This document shows, one piece after another, positions 44,339 to 54,077 of a stretch of DNA of 64,000 nt. Origin of the DNA: Bin87 sp965217175 (GTDB lineage: Bacteria; Chloroflexota; Dehalococcoidia; Lucifugimonadales; UBA3495); assembly GCA_965217175.1 (NCBI GenBank), contig OZ244251.1, forward strand, positions 2,170,001 through 2,234,000. Reading direction: 5' to 3'. Every line of letters starts with the position of its first letter. Within the stretch, counting starts at the first letter, position 1. The translations under genes and the position numbers were made by a program. The notes under the pieces were generated by a model. The model had not been told where the DNA came from and searched no databases. It worked only from the letters and a program-made list of their open reading frames with translations.

Positions 44339-45190
44339 TTACTGCGTCGTAAGAGTGGGCCGGCTCGCGACCAGCGCCAATACCGCGATCCCGACGCCGA
44401 CGCTCCAGGGCGCGAACCACCACAAGCGTCCGGCGCGTACCCAGGAGCCTACCCACCTGATTGAAAGCATGGCGACAACAAACGTCAACACGATGCTTCC
44501 CGCTATGACGCCGAAATATTGCCAGGAATGGCCAGTTAAACCCAGCTCGGGCCAGGCCAGTATGGTCCAGAATATCGCAGCGCCCAACATGATTGGAGGC
44601 GCCAGCGCGAACGACAACGCGACGGTGTCGGTTCTGGTCAGGCCGCACCTGAGGCCGGCTACGATGGTGAACCCGGATCGCGATAACCCCGGTATTACCG
44701 CGATTCCCTGTGCAAGGCCAACGATTACGGCGGCCCGCCAGGTCAAACCCGGTAGATCGCCGGTAGGTGTTGCCGGATCAGCACGGGGCGCCGCAGAGAG
44801 CACCAGTCCGTTGAGCAGCATGGAGGTTCCGACGATCCAGGCGCTGCTGCCGATGTGGTGCGTGGTTACCCACCAGAAGGCCAATCCTAGCGGGGCGGCT
44901 ACGGCCCCCGACACACCCAGCGTAGCCAGGTAACGCAGTGCGAAGCTGTGCGACCTGCCGCCGCTGACAATGCCGGACGCGGCTGACCAATACAGGCGCC
45001 GATAGCTCGCCACGGCGGCGGTTGCGGTTACGACATGCAGGATAGACGTTACGAAAAATGGCTCCCCTTCTTCACCCAGCAGTAGTGAAAACCACCACAG
45101 ATGTCCGCTGCTGGATACGGGCAAGAACTCAGTGGTTCCCTGTACCAGGGCGAACACGAACAGGGAGAGCGGCATCTTCGAAAAGGCCAA
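44339..45190 (-). CDS. uppP: Undecaprenyl-diphosphatase
   Basis: 283-aa polytopic membrane enzyme (BacA family). FALVQGTTEFLPVSSSGHLW at the N-terminus contains the catalytic E and the conserved PVSSSGH; the second conserved loop is VIPGLSRSGFTIVAGL with catalytic Arg. It recycles the lipid carrier for cell wall synthesis, in keeping with glmS and a glycosyltransferase nearby. ATG at 45190; an ATG 15 nt downstream is an alternative. Confidence 0.92.
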   Translation of the reverse strand: MAFSKMPLSLFVFALVQGTTEFLPVSSSGHLWWFSLLLGEEGEPFFVTSILHVVTATAAVASYRRLYWSAASGIVSGGRSHSFALRYLATLGVSGAVAAPLGLAFWWVTTHHIGSSAWIVGTSMLLNGLVLSAAPRADPATPTGDLPGLTWRAAVIVGLAQGIAVIPGLSRSGFTIVAGLRCGLTRTDTVALSFALAPPIMLGAAIFWTILAWPELGLTGHSWQYFGVIAGSIVLTFVVAMLSIRWVGSWVRAGRLWWFAPWSVGVGIAVLALVASRPTLTTQ

Positions 45191-45226
45191 CGCAGGGATC
45201 GCCCCCGACCAGCCAGGGGCTCTAAA

Positions 45227-47086
45227 CTACTCGACGGTTACTGATTTGGCCAGATTCCGGGGTTGATCAACGTCACAGCCGCGTCGCAAGGCGATGTGGT
45301 ACGCCAGAAGTTGCAGCGGGACGGTTGCCAACAACGGGGTCAGGTGTTCCGGAGAATCCGGCAGATACACCGCACCGTCGACTACGTGAGCCAGATGGTT
45401 GTCACCCTGGGTCAGAACTGCGATTACGGTTCCATCCCGAGCTTTCACTTCCTGCACGTTGTTGACCATTTTGTCGTACAACTGCCCACGACAAGCGATC
45501 GCCAACGTCGGCATTTCGCGGTCAATGAGTGCGATGGGACCGTGCTTCATTTCGCCGGCGGGATGCGCCTCGGCATGGATGTAACTGATCTCCTTGAGCT
45601 TCAACGCTCCTTCTGCAGCTATGGGGGCATTGATGCCCCGGGCAAGATAAAGGAAATTACGACTGTTGTAGTGCCGACGGGCCAAATCTTCCAGAGGGGC
45701 GGTATCGCTTACTATGTTGGACAGGTGTCCGGGCACACGAGCCAGTTCGTCAACCAATTGACGCCTGAGCGTAGCTCCCAGATGACCATTGGCTTCGCCC
45801 AGCCGCATGGCCAACAGATTTAGAATCGTGAGAGAAGATGTGAAGGTCTTGGTGCTGGCGACGCCGACTTCTACGCCGGAACGCATCAGGAGTGTGTCAT
45901 CGGCCAACCGGCAGGCCTGACTGGAGGCGGCATTGGATATTGTCGCCAACCGGGCACGGCTGCGTCGCACCATTTCCATGGCGGCCACCGTATCTGCGGT
46001 TTCGCCCGACTGACCGATGGCTACCACCAACGTCCGTTCGTCCAGCCGGGGGTTTCGATAGCGGTATTCGGAGGCAGATTCTGCCTCTGCGGGGAGGCCG
46101 GCGAATTGCTCGATGAGATGCCTGCCAACCTGAGCTGCATGCAGGCTGGTTCCGCAACCAATCAACATCACCTTTTGCAAACGGCTGATGTCCACGTTAG
46201 AAAGCTGGAGATCGGGCAACGTTACTCGTCCGCCGGAGAAATCGACGCGGTCGCGCATGGCGGCGACCACGGCCTGCGGTTGCTCCATGATTTCTTTGAG
46301 CATGAAGTGCCGGTAGCCGCCCCGATCGACGAGCACGTCTTCCAGCGACACTGACAGCAAAGGTTTGTCGACGGGGTTGCCCAATCGATTCAGAAAAGTT
46401 ACTCCGGAGCGGGTAACGACAGCGGCCTCTCCATCGTCTAGGAATCCTACGGGGAGGGAGCCACGTTCTCCGATGATGGGCAACAATGCGGGCAGGTCGC
46501 TGGATACGATTCCCTGGCCATCGTGATGGGCCACTGCGACCCCGCCGGCGTGTCCTAACCGCAAGGCGCAAATGCTGTCGTCGGCGCCCTCCAGCACGGC
46601 AACCACCGCCTGCGGTCCGCGGACCTGGTCGCTCAAACTCAGTACTGCGCTCGACAGGCTCATACCGGATCCCAGGCCCTCTTCGATCAGGTGGGCGATA
46701 ACTTCGGTATCGGTTTCAGACCGGAACACATGCCCACGTTGGATGAGGTCGGATTTCAATGGCAGGTAGTTTTCGACGATGCCATTGTGCGCCACCGCGA
46801 CGCGGCCGGTGCAATCGGTATGGGGATGAGCATTGGCTTCCGATGGACGTCCGTGGGTAGCCCAACGCGTGTGTCCGAGTCCGGCAAAGCCGGTGGGGTC
46901 GGGGCGGTTTGAATTCTCGGTGAGGCCCAAGACCCGGCCGACGGTTTTGCGGAGGAGGAGACCCCCCTTGGGGTCGAGCACAGCTACCCCTGCGCTGTCG
47001 TATCCGCGATATTCAAGGCGTCGGAGCCCCTCCAGGACAATGGGCCATGCCGGACGATTGCCGACATAGCCGACTATACCGCACAT
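45227..47086 (-). CDS. glmS: Glutamine-fructose-6-phosphate aminotransferase (isomerizing)
   Basis: 619 aa. N-terminal glutaminase domain with catalytic C2 (MCGIVGYVG) and GLGHTRWATHG; two SIS domains (about 290-430 and 460-600) with GCGTSLHAA, IGQSGETADT, EVGVASTKTF and the C-terminal LAKSVTVE. It makes glucosamine-6-phosphate for peptidoglycan. 6 nt after yvcK. No glmS ribozyme is apparent in the 6-nt gap or its surroundings. Confidence 0.96.
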   Translation of the reverse strand: MCGIVGYVGNRPAWPIVLEGLRRLEYRGYDSAGVAVLDPKGGLLLRKTVGRVLGLTENSNRPDPTGFAGLGHTRWATHGRPSEANAHPHTDCTGRVAVAHNGIVENYLPLKSDLIQRGHVFRSETDTEVIAHLIEEGLGSGMSLSSAVLSLSDQVRGPQAVVAVLEGADDSICALRLGHAGGVAVAHHDGQGIVSSDLPALLPIIGERGSLPVGFLDDGEAAVVTRSGVTFLNRLGNPVDKPLLSVSLEDVLVDRGGYRHFMLKEIMEQPQAVVAAMRDRVDFSGGRVTLPDLQLSNVDISRLQKVMLIGCGTSLHAAQVGRHLIEQFAGLPAEAESASEYRYRNPRLDERTLVVAIGQSGETADTVAAMEMVRRSRARLATISNAASSQACRLADDTLLMRSGVEVGVASTKTFTSSLTILNLLAMRLGEANGHLGATLRRQLVDELARVPGHLSNIVSDTAPLEDLARRHYNSRNFLYLARGINAPIAAEGALKLKEISYIHAEAHPAGEMKHGPIALIDREMPTLAIACRGQLYDKMVNNVQEVKARDGTVIAVLTQGDNHLAHVVDGAVYLPDSPEHLTPLLATVPLQLLAYHIALRRGCDVDQPRNLAKSVTVE

Positions 47087-47092
47087 AGTAGG

Positions 47093-48235
47093 CTAACAGT
47101 CTTCGGGAGCAGCGCCGCGGGTGACCAGCGTTCCGACAGGCTTGGGTGCGAAGTTGTTGAGAGTCATGGATTCCGCGTCGTATTGATCGCCAAAAAACAT
47201 GGAATGCTCGAAATCGTCGCAATCCAGAATGGGAGCGTTCGCGGTGTCCGCGTGCTTTGCGGCGGCGTCAGCAGCCACCAATTCCATGATAACTTCTGCC
47301 AGAGCCGTTGGATCGTGGCGCAGGAAAACTCCTGGCGCGAGCAAGGGCCTTTCTGCGATACGATTAACAAAAGGCAAACAGGACGCTTCGTCCAAGGCCA
47401 CCGGGTATTGTCCATCGGAGGCATATCGTTCCAACATCCGACGCGGGAAGGGCCGGTTGTTGAAAACCAGGTAGTCCATGGGACGGCGAGTACCCAAATA
47501 TTCGGTTATGACCGACAGGAAATTCGAGGCGCGGAACCCGTCGCTCTCGCCTGGTTTGGTCATGAGATTGCAAACGTGGATCTTGGTGGCCTGAGACTCG
47601 TCGATAGCCCGTGCCACGTCTTCAACCAGCAGATTAGGGAGCACGCTGGTGTAGATATCTCCGGGTCCCAAAACGATTGCGTCCGCGGCGGCAATTGCGT
47701 CCAGAACCGGAGGGTACACATAGGCTCGAGGGTTCAGGTACACGTAGTCGATGCCGATATCGAGCTTGTGATTTCGCAAGTCGATGGCGGACTCGCCAAT
47801 CAGTTCGCTGCCGTCGTACAGCCGGGCGCAAAGATTCGATTGCGTCAATGTTACCGGCAACACGGTCCCGGTGATGCCCAGCATACGGGAAGCTTGTTCA
47901 ATGGCGGTAATGGTGTTACCCGTAACTTCGGTAAGAGCAGCCAGAAGAAGGTTTCCAAAGCTATGCCCATTGAGCCCGTCGCCGGCTGAAAAACGGAACT
48001 CGAAGAGGCGCCGCATCAGGTTGCCGGCTTCGCCTTCGTCGGCTAGAGCCAACAGGCACCGCCGCAAGTCCCCTGGGGGCAGATGACCCAATTCGTCCCG
48101 AAGTCGACCGCTGCTGCCGCCGCTGTCCGTCATGGCGACGATAGCGGTGAGATGGCAATCCTGAGTACGAAGGCCGGTCAGGGTAGTGTGGTTGCCAGTG
48201 CCCCCGCCGACGACGACAATGTTTTTTCTGCTCAT
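47093..48235 (-). CDS. yvcK: YvcK/CofD-like protein (gluconeogenesis factor)
   Basis: 380 aa. Rossmann start VVVGGGTGNHTTLTGLR, DSGGSSGRLRDELGHLPPGDLRRCL, GHSFGNLLLAALTEVTG, LGPGDIYTSVLPNLLV and NLMTKPGESDGF are diagnostic of the YvcK group, which binds UDP-GlcNAc and tunes peptidoglycan precursor synthesis in Bacillus and Mycobacterium. Its coupling to glmS fits that role. It is distinct from CofD proper, the F420 enzyme. Confidence 0.93.
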   Translation of the reverse strand: MSRKNIVVVGGGTGNHTTLTGLRTQDCHLTAIVAMTDSGGSSGRLRDELGHLPPGDLRRCLLALADEGEAGNLMRRLFEFRFSAGDGLNGHSFGNLLLAALTEVTGNTITAIEQASRMLGITGTVLPVTLTQSNLCARLYDGSELIGESAIDLRNHKLDIGIDYVYLNPRAYVYPPVLDAIAAADAIVLGPGDIYTSVLPNLLVEDVARAIDESQATKIHVCNLMTKPGESDGFRASNFLSVITEYLGTRRPMDYLVFNNRPFPRRMLERYASDGQYPVALDEASCLPFVNRIAERPLLAPGVFLRHDPTALAEVIMELVAADAAAKHADTANAPILDCDDFEHSMFFGDQYDAESMTLNNFAPKPVGTLVTRGAAPEDC

Positions 48236-48545
48236 CCGCCAGCCAACAGCGCCTTTATGGGAGTCTGGAACGGTCGGTGTTCAGCTGCTGCAGTACATTC
48301 GATCTTATCGCAACAACCACATCAGTATATTGAGTGAGGCGATGGGGTGTCAAATCCGACGCGCTCGGGATGAACCTGGGACAACCTCAAGTTGATCTTT
48401 CGACTAGCTCAGGAAGAGTGGGGTGTTCCAAACGAAGCCGGCGACCAGCTGCAGAAATGGTCGCGATGGCCCCGATAACCAAAAGCCGGAGTGGTAAAAT
48501 GCGGAATAATATGTCTCAGCATCCGCACCGGAGGGCCACAGAGTA
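48236..48545. other. Intergenic region, 310 bp, between divergent operons
   Basis: No gene recognised. It must hold the promoters of yvcK-glmS (leftward) and the mutase operon (rightward). A degenerate copy of the dispersed TTCGACxxGCTCAGGA-type repeat is at 48394-48423. A GGAGGGCCACAGAGTA stretch just before 48546 supplies the mutase ribosome site. Confidence 0.6.
48394..48423. repeat. Dispersed intergenic repeat, degenerate copy
   Basis: 30 bp that align with 10390-10419 at about 22 of 30 positions, both around the core CTTTCGACTAGCTCAGGAAG / CCTTCGACAGGCGCAGAATG. Similar CTTCGACAAGCTCAGGA-type repeats are common between genes in many environmental genomes (recollection). Both copies are intergenic. 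Confidence 0.5.
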
Positions 48546-50204
48546 ATGTCTGCAAACAAGCAGGAATGGCAACAATCTACGCTCGGCCGGGTAACCCGAC
48601 GGTTTCCGGAGCGCCGGGATTCATTCAAAACTGACTCGGGCATGAGCCTGGATACTGTTTATACGCCTGAAGACACCACACCGCCGGCCGACGTGCCGGA
48701 ATCTGTGGGCTATCCGGGGGAGTTTCCTTATACCAGAGGAGTACAACCCAACATGTACCGGGGACGGATCTGGACCATGCGGCAGTATGCCGGATATGCC
48801 ACCGCCGCCGCGACGAACGAACGATACCGTTACTTACTGGACAACGGGCAAACGGGATTGTCAGTGGCTTTCGATCTGCCCACTCAAATCGGTTACGACA
48901 GTGATCACCCGCTGGCACAAGGGGAGGTTGGCAAAGTGGGTGTGCCCATCAGTTCCCTGGCCGACATGGAAACCCTGTTCGACGGGATCCCACTGGACAA
49001 AGTCAGCACGTCCATGACCATCAATGCGACGGCGTCGGTGCTGCTGTGCCTGTACATTGCCGCGGGAAAACGGCAGGGCGTTGCGGTCGAACAGTTGAGC
49101 GGGACGCTGCAGAATGACATTCTGAAAGAATACATTGCGCGAGGCACTTATTCTTACCCGCCCCGTCCTTCGATGCGTCTGGTGGTGGATGTGTTCAAGT
49201 ATTGCGCTGAGAACGTTCCGCGCTGGAACACGATCAGCATCAGCGGCTACCACATGCGGGAGGCGGGCGCCACCGCAACCCAGGAGTTGGCGTTCACGTT
49301 CGCGAACGCAATCGCGTATGTTCAGGCGGCCGTCGACGCAGGTTTGAAGGTGGACGACTTTGCACCGCGTCTGTCGTTTTTCTTCGTGGCTCAGAACAAT
49401 CTCTTCGAAGAGGTGGCCAAGTTTCGGGCAGCGAGACGCCTGTGGGCCCGTATTATGAAAGACAGATTTGGAGCAAAAGATCCCCGCTCAATGATGTTGC
49501 GGTTCCACACCCAAACTGCCGGGGTCACGTTGACGGCTCAGCAGCCCGACAACAACGTGGTCAGGAGCACCGTTCAGGCGCTGGCGGCGGTTCTGGGAGG
49601 CACTCAATCGCTGCACGTAAATTCCCGCGACGAAGCCTTGAGTTTGCCAACCGAGGAATCGGCGCAGTTGTCTTTAAGGACTCAGCAGATTCTGGCCCAC
49701 GAAAGCGGAACTGCAGACGTCGTGGATCCCCTCGGCGGGTCCTGGTACGTCGAAGATCTGACCGATCGCCTGGAATCTGCTGCTCTCGATTACATTGGGC
49801 GCATTGACCAGATGGGTGGCGCGGTATCCGGGATTGAGGACGGTTTCCAGGTACGGGAAATCGGGGAGGCGGCGTACCGACACCAACGCGAGGTCGATGA
49901 AGGTGACCGGGTGGTTGTAGGGGTGAACCAGTACGTGACCGAATCACCTCCCATATCGGGATTGCTGCGCGTGGATGCTGCCGCTGCTGCGGAGCAGGTG
50001 GCTCGGCTGCAGCAGTTACGCCGGGATCGAGATAACATGGCTGTTCAGGTGAGTTTGGCGAGGTTTGCCGATGCGGCCCGCAGCGAAGCGGCCAACACCA
50101 TCCCGCCGATGATGGAATGCGTGGAGAAATACGCCACCCTCGGGGAGATTTGCCAAGTGCTGAGGCAGGTGTTCGGCGAGTACGAACCCGCCGCCGGGCT
50201 GTGA
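48546..50204 (+). CDS. Methylmalonyl-CoA mutase, large (substrate-binding) subunit
   Basis: 552 aa, the catalytic TIM-barrel part only. TVYTPEDT, GEFPYTRGVQPNMYRGRIWTMRQYAG region (about 50-75), STSMTINATASVLLCLY, ISGYHMREAGATA, RFHTQTAGVTLTAQQP and SLHVNSRDEALSLPTE are conserved. The B12-binding domain is a separate gene at 62657-63082. With the nearby epimerase it interconverts methylmalonyl-CoA and succinyl-CoA. An isobutyryl-CoA-type mutase is a less likely alternative. ATG at 48546 has GGAGG upstream. Confidence 0.93.
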   Translation: MSANKQEWQQSTLGRVTRRFPERRDSFKTDSGMSLDTVYTPEDTTPPADVPESVGYPGEFPYTRGVQPNMYRGRIWTMRQYAGYATAAATNERYRYLLDNGQTGLSVAFDLPTQIGYDSDHPLAQGEVGKVGVPISSLADMETLFDGIPLDKVSTSMTINATASVLLCLYIAAGKRQGVAVEQLSGTLQNDILKEYIARGTYSYPPRPSMRLVVDVFKYCAENVPRWNTISISGYHMREAGATATQELAFTFANAIAYVQAAVDAGLKVDDFAPRLSFFFVAQNNLFEEVAKFRAARRLWARIMKDRFGAKDPRSMMLRFHTQTAGVTLTAQQPDNNVVRSTVQALAAVLGGTQSLHVNSRDEALSLPTEESAQLSLRTQQILAHESGTADVVDPLGGSWYVEDLTDRLESAALDYIGRIDQMGGAVSGIEDGFQVREIGEAAYRHQREVDEGDRVVVGVNQYVTESPPISGLLRVDAAAAAEQVARLQQLRRDRDNMAVQVSLARFADAARSEAANTIPPMMECVEKYATLGEICQVLRQVFGEYEPAAGL

Positions 50205-50299
50205 TAGACTGACCGCGTTTGACCAGCGTGAAACCGGGATCGCAAGATTCGCGGTGTTGAACTAACTCGTGAAATTTATAGACCTCGCGGAGGATTGCC

Positions 50300-51454
50300 G
50301 TGATTGATTTGATGCTAAACGAAGAAGAGCGAATGCTGCAAAACCTGGTACGGGATTTTGCAGAACGCGAGGTGATGCCACGATCCGCAGAGCTGGACGA
50401 GAAGGCCGAATTTTCGTGGGACAACTGGCGCGGAATGGCTCAATTGGGGTTAACGGGGATCGGTGTTGACCCGGCTTACGGCGGCAGTGGCGGGGGATTT
50501 CGGCAGTCGTCGATCGCCATTTCCGAGATGGCCCGGGCCGACGCCGCGGCCAGCGTAACTCTGGCGGCACACCTGGGGTTGGGAGTCGAAACCATCGCCC
50601 GATTTGGCAACGAAGAACAGAAGCAGCAATATATTCCGTCATTGGCCGCGGGCCGCGGAATCGCAGGCTGGGCGCTCACTGAGCCAGGCAGCGGGTCTGA
50701 CGCCGCAGCTATGGCGACCACCGCCAGTCGTCGCAACGGTTCGTGGGTTCTCAACGGGTCCAAGCAGTTCATCACCAACGCAGACGTTGCCGAAACGCTG
50801 GTGGTGTTCGCGAATGCAGATCGTTCGGCCGGACACCGGGGGGTTTGCGCCTTTATCGTCCCCGCCGGGACGCCTGGGATGCAGATCAATCCTCAGCACA
50901 ACAAGATGGGGATCAGGGCATCCAGCACCTGTGAAATCGTGTTCGACGGCACCGAAATCTCAACTGACAACCTTATTGGTGAAGCAGGCATGGGATTCCG
51001 ATACGCGATGGACATCCTGGATTCCAGCCGAATTACGATTGCTGCGCAGTGCGTTGGTATTGGTCAGGCGGCTCTGGAAGAAGCGGTAAGATACGCTCAA
51101 CTGAGAGAAACCTTTGGGAGTCCTCTGGCCAATCATCAGGCGATCCAGTTCAAGATTGCCGATATCGCCACCGCCGTCCATTCAGCCAGGGTCGCCACGA
51201 TGCATGCCGCGACGTTGCGAGACGAGGGATTGCCGTTCAAAAACGAGGCTTCGATGGCCAAGTTGATTGCGTCTGAGATGTGCAACAAAGCGGCCTACGA
51301 GGCCATGCAAATCCATGGCGGGATTGGTTACTTCAAGGAATCCCGGATCGAGCGCATTTTCCGCGATGCCCGGGTAACCACCATCTACGAAGGCACTTCG
51401 GAAGTGCAGCGGATGATCATCGCGCGTCAGGTTCTGGCTCAGTATCCTGTATAA
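50300..51454 (+). CDS. Acyl-CoA dehydrogenase
   Basis: 384-aa flavoenzyme. IAGWALTEPGSGSDAAAM (about 121-138), GSKQFITNADVAE, the middle domain NKMGIRASSTCEIVFDGT, and the C-terminal helices with RETFGSPLANHQAIQFKIADIA and the catalytic-base region IHGGIGYFKESRIERIFRDARVTTIYEGTSE (split here: HGGIGY, then YEGTSE with the base E near 367). The likely substrate is a short or branched acyl-CoA, in line with the mutase and epimerase beside it. Confidence 0.94.
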   Translation: MIDLMLNEEERMLQNLVRDFAEREVMPRSAELDEKAEFSWDNWRGMAQLGLTGIGVDPAYGGSGGGFRQSSIAISEMARADAAASVTLAAHLGLGVETIARFGNEEQKQQYIPSLAAGRGIAGWALTEPGSGSDAAAMATTASRRNGSWVLNGSKQFITNADVAETLVVFANADRSAGHRGVCAFIVPAGTPGMQINPQHNKMGIRASSTCEIVFDGTEISTDNLIGEAGMGFRYAMDILDSSRITIAAQCVGIGQAALEEAVRYAQLRETFGSPLANHQAIQFKIADIATAVHSARVATMHAATLRDEGLPFKNEASMAKLIASEMCNKAAYEAMQIHGGIGYFKESRIERIFRDARVTTIYEGTSEVQRMIIARQVLAQYPV

Positions 51455-51483
51455 CCGCCCATTCCCGGGAGGAGCCGAATCAG

Positions 51484-51894
51484 ATGACCGAAGTGTGTTC
51501 TGTCAACTATGTCGACCACGTTGGCATAGCCGTTAACGACATATTCGCAGCGCTGGAATTTTTCGCAACCAATTTTGGCGCTGCCACTCCGGACGTAGTC
51601 GACATGGCTGATCAGGGGGTCAAGGCTTGTTTGATCGAGGTAGGTGAGACCAGACTGGAGTTGTTGCAACCTCTGTCAGCGGAGAGCGCGGTAGGCAGGT
51701 TTATCGAACGGAGGGGCGAAGGGTTGCATCACCTGGCGCTCAATGTGGACGACATAGCTGGCAAGCTGAAAATACTGTCGGCAAACGGTTTGAGCCTGAT
51801 CGACAATGAACCGCGGCACGGATTATCCGGCACCATCGCCTTCGTGCATCCCCGTTCGGTTTTCGGCGTGTTAACCGAGCTGGTGGAGAATTAG
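51484..51894 (+). CDS. mce: Methylmalonyl-CoA epimerase
   Basis: 136-aa vicinal oxygen chelate protein. VDHVGIAVNDIFAALEFF (first His ligand), LIEVGETRLELLQPL (Glu ligand), GEGLHHLALNVDDI (second His) and a final TELVEN (Glu). It converts (S)- to (R)-methylmalonyl-CoA for the mutase. ATG at 51484 with GGGAGGAG upstream; a longer frame back to 51280 overlaps the acyl-CoA dehydrogenase and is rejected. Confidence 0.92.
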   Translation: MTEVCSVNYVDHVGIAVNDIFAALEFFATNFGAATPDVVDMADQGVKACLIEVGETRLELLQPLSAESAVGRFIERRGEGLHHLALNVDDIAGKLKILSANGLSLIDNEPRHGLSGTIAFVHPRSVFGVLTELVEN

Positions 51895-51918
51895 CAACGT
51901 AGAACCGGAGGCGGTCCT

Positions 51919-52956
51919 TTGCCGGCCCACGTAGTGTACGGCGACACGTTCCTGGTTTCGGCAGAAGTCCTGCGGATCAAGGCGGAGGCGGGCGCCGAAG
52001 ATCTGATGGATTCGAACCGGCAGCGGGTTGTTGCATCAGACGCGGTTCCTGCCGAAGTGGTGGCGATGTGTTTTTCGTTGCCGTTTCTGGATTCCGTCCG
52101 CCTGATCGAGCTGGAGGGAGCGCTGGCGACCCAGGAGAGTTCCCCCGCGGGCCGCTCCCGCGGTGGCGGGCGTGGACGACGTACCCGAAGAGGCGGCGGC
52201 CCGGAAGGATGGAGCCAGGTTGTTGCGGCCATTCCCGACATGCCTCCGACGACGCTGCTCATTTTTACCGATGGAGATGTGGCCGACAGCAATCCGTTGT
52301 TGCGGGAGTTGCGCGACCAAGCCACGGCGCACAAGCAAACGGCGCCCAGCGGCCGGGGATTAGACCAATGGATCAAGCGCTCGGCAGAGGAAAGGGGGGC
52401 GACTATCTCGCCACCTGCAATCCGGGCGATTGCCGAGATGGTGGGTAATGATCTTTGGGCGTTAGATCGGGAGCTGGAGAAGTTATCTTTGTTCGCGGGA
52501 GGCAAAGCCATCTCCGAATCCGACGTGAAGGAAATGGTTCCCTACGCGCAGGAAGCCAACATATTCACGGCGGTAGATGCAATCGTGGCGGGAAGCGGCG
52601 GGGAAGCAATGATATTGTTGGGCCGGTTGCTCCGTGATGGGCGCGAACCTCAGTACATAGCGGCGATGATAGAGCGACAATTGCGGTTGCTGGCAATAGC
52701 ACGAGATTTGATCGACCGGGGAGTGGATCGAGAGGATTTGGGCCGGCGATTGGGCACGAACTCAGACTTCGTAATTCGAAAGACGCTGGAACAAGCGCGC
52801 CGGTTGTCGATGCATCAAATTGTTCGGATGTACGAACGGTTGTTGCGGAGCGACGTGGCGGTCAAGCGTGGGGAGCTTGAACCGGCGATTTCGCTGGAGT
52901 TGCTGGTGGCCGAACTGGCTACGATGTATTCAGGAACACCGTCTGGCAGACGATGA
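51919..52956 (+). CDS. holA: DNA polymerase III delta subunit (clamp loader)
   Basis: 345 aa. The weakly conserved N-domain starts HVVYGDTFLVS; PPAIRAIAEMVGNDLWALDRELEKLSLF (about 158-185), IFTAVDAIVAG, LLGRLLRDGREPQYIAAMIERQLR and the C-terminal SDVAVKRGE...LELLVAEL match HolA. An unusual Gly/Arg-rich loop (about 77-94) is inserted in the N-domain. TTG start at 51919 with GGAGG 8 nt upstream. It ends 7 bp from a convergent gene. Confidence 0.9.
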   Translation: MPAHVVYGDTFLVSAEVLRIKAEAGAEDLMDSNRQRVVASDAVPAEVVAMCFSLPFLDSVRLIELEGALATQESSPAGRSRGGGRGRRTRRGGGPEGWSQVVAAIPDMPPTTLLIFTDGDVADSNPLLRELRDQATAHKQTAPSGRGLDQWIKRSAEERGATISPPAIRAIAEMVGNDLWALDRELEKLSLFAGGKAISESDVKEMVPYAQEANIFTAVDAIVAGSGGEAMILLGRLLRDGREPQYIAAMIERQLRLLAIARDLIDRGVDREDLGRRLGTNSDFVIRKTLEQARRLSMHQIVRMYERLLRSDVAVKRGELEPAISLELLVAELATMYSGTPSGRR

Positions 52957-52963
52957 GTCCTGG

Positions 52964-53947
52964 TTATCCGCCTGGCGGGTACGAAATCGGATTGAAACAC
53001 GATGTGTAGTGACCGTCCGTCAATTCAACCAGCGCTGGAGAATCCTCGATCCGGCAACGCGAAGTGGCTTTGGGGCAACGCGGCAGGAACGGGCATTGTT
53101 CGCCCAAGTCTATCAGGTCGGGAGGGATGCCGCGCAAGGCTCGTAGACGGTGACCGGCAGCGTCCAGCCTGGGCAACGACTGCAATAGCGACCAGGTGTA
53201 GGGATGCCGAGGTTGTTGGAACAAAGGTAACAAACCGGCATGTTCGATCAGTCGACCGGCATACATCACCCCTACCCGGCGCGCCATATTCGCCACGACT
53301 CCCATGTCATGGGTGATCAACAGGATCGCAGACTTGGAATCCCGACTTAGTTCCTTCAGCCTTTCCAGGATTTCGGCCTGGAGGGTAACGTCCACGCTGG
53401 ATGTCACTTCGTCGGCGATTAACAGGCGTGGGCGCATTACGAGCGCCATGGCCAACATGACCCGTTGACACTGACCGCCGCTGAGCGTGAACGGATAGGC
53501 TCCCATGATGCGTTTGGGGTCTGGCACCCCCAGCTCGCGCAGCATCTCCTGGCAGACGGCGGCGGCGGCCCGCCGGTTCAAAGGCGAGTGGGTCATGATT
53601 ACTTCGGTCAGTTGGGCCCCCACGGTTTGAACCGGGTTCAGGGCGGCCCGTGCGTCCTGGAAAACCAGCGACATGGTTTTGCCGCGGAGTTTCCGCATAT
53701 ATTCTTCGGGCGCTGTTATCAGATCAACGCCGTCGAAAAATACGTGACCCCTGGTGACGAAACCGTTATCCGGAAGCAGCCCCATTACGGCGAGAGCCAG
53801 CGCACTCTTTCCGGCCCCGCTTTCGCCTACGATACAGAAAACCTCTTCCTCTTCCTGAGCGAAGGAAACACCGTTCACGGCGTGCACAGTTCCGTTGGGG
53901 ACTCGGAACTCTACATGAAGGTCTTCTATTTGCAATACAGGTGGCAA
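52964..53947 (-). CDS. Peptide/nickel ABC importer ATP-binding protein (orphan)
   Basis: 327 aa, DppD-like. Walker A GESGAGKS, signature LSGGQCQR, Walker B LLIADEVTSSVD (usual PTxALD replaced by VTSSVD), H-loop LITHDMG, C-terminal CPFLPRCPKATSRC domain. The residues needed for ATP hydrolysis are present. No permease or binding protein is adjacent, so it must work with subunits coded elsewhere, possibly the importer at 17.9-24.6 kb. EEEEV replaces the usual KGE before Walker A. Confidence 0.9.
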   Translation of the reverse strand: MPPVLQIEDLHVEFRVPNGTVHAVNGVSFAQEEEEVFCIVGESGAGKSALALAVMGLLPDNGFVTRGHVFFDGVDLITAPEEYMRKLRGKTMSLVFQDARAALNPVQTVGAQLTEVIMTHSPLNRRAAAAVCQEMLRELGVPDPKRIMGAYPFTLSGGQCQRVMLAMALVMRPRLLIADEVTSSVDVTLQAEILERLKELSRDSKSAILLITHDMGVVANMARRVGVMYAGRLIEHAGLLPLFQQPRHPYTWSLLQSLPRLDAAGHRLRALRGIPPDLIDLGEQCPFLPRCPKATSRCRIEDSPALVELTDGHYTSCFNPISYPPGG

Positions 53948-54077
53948 TGTCCTGTCCCGCTATGTGGCTGGCCGCGTACAACTTAACCGATTAGATGTTA
54001 GACGGCAGCATCGCCCGGCCGGAGTTTCCGACCGCGCCAGGATATTCTACACTGCGCGACCCAATGGATAGATCGAT

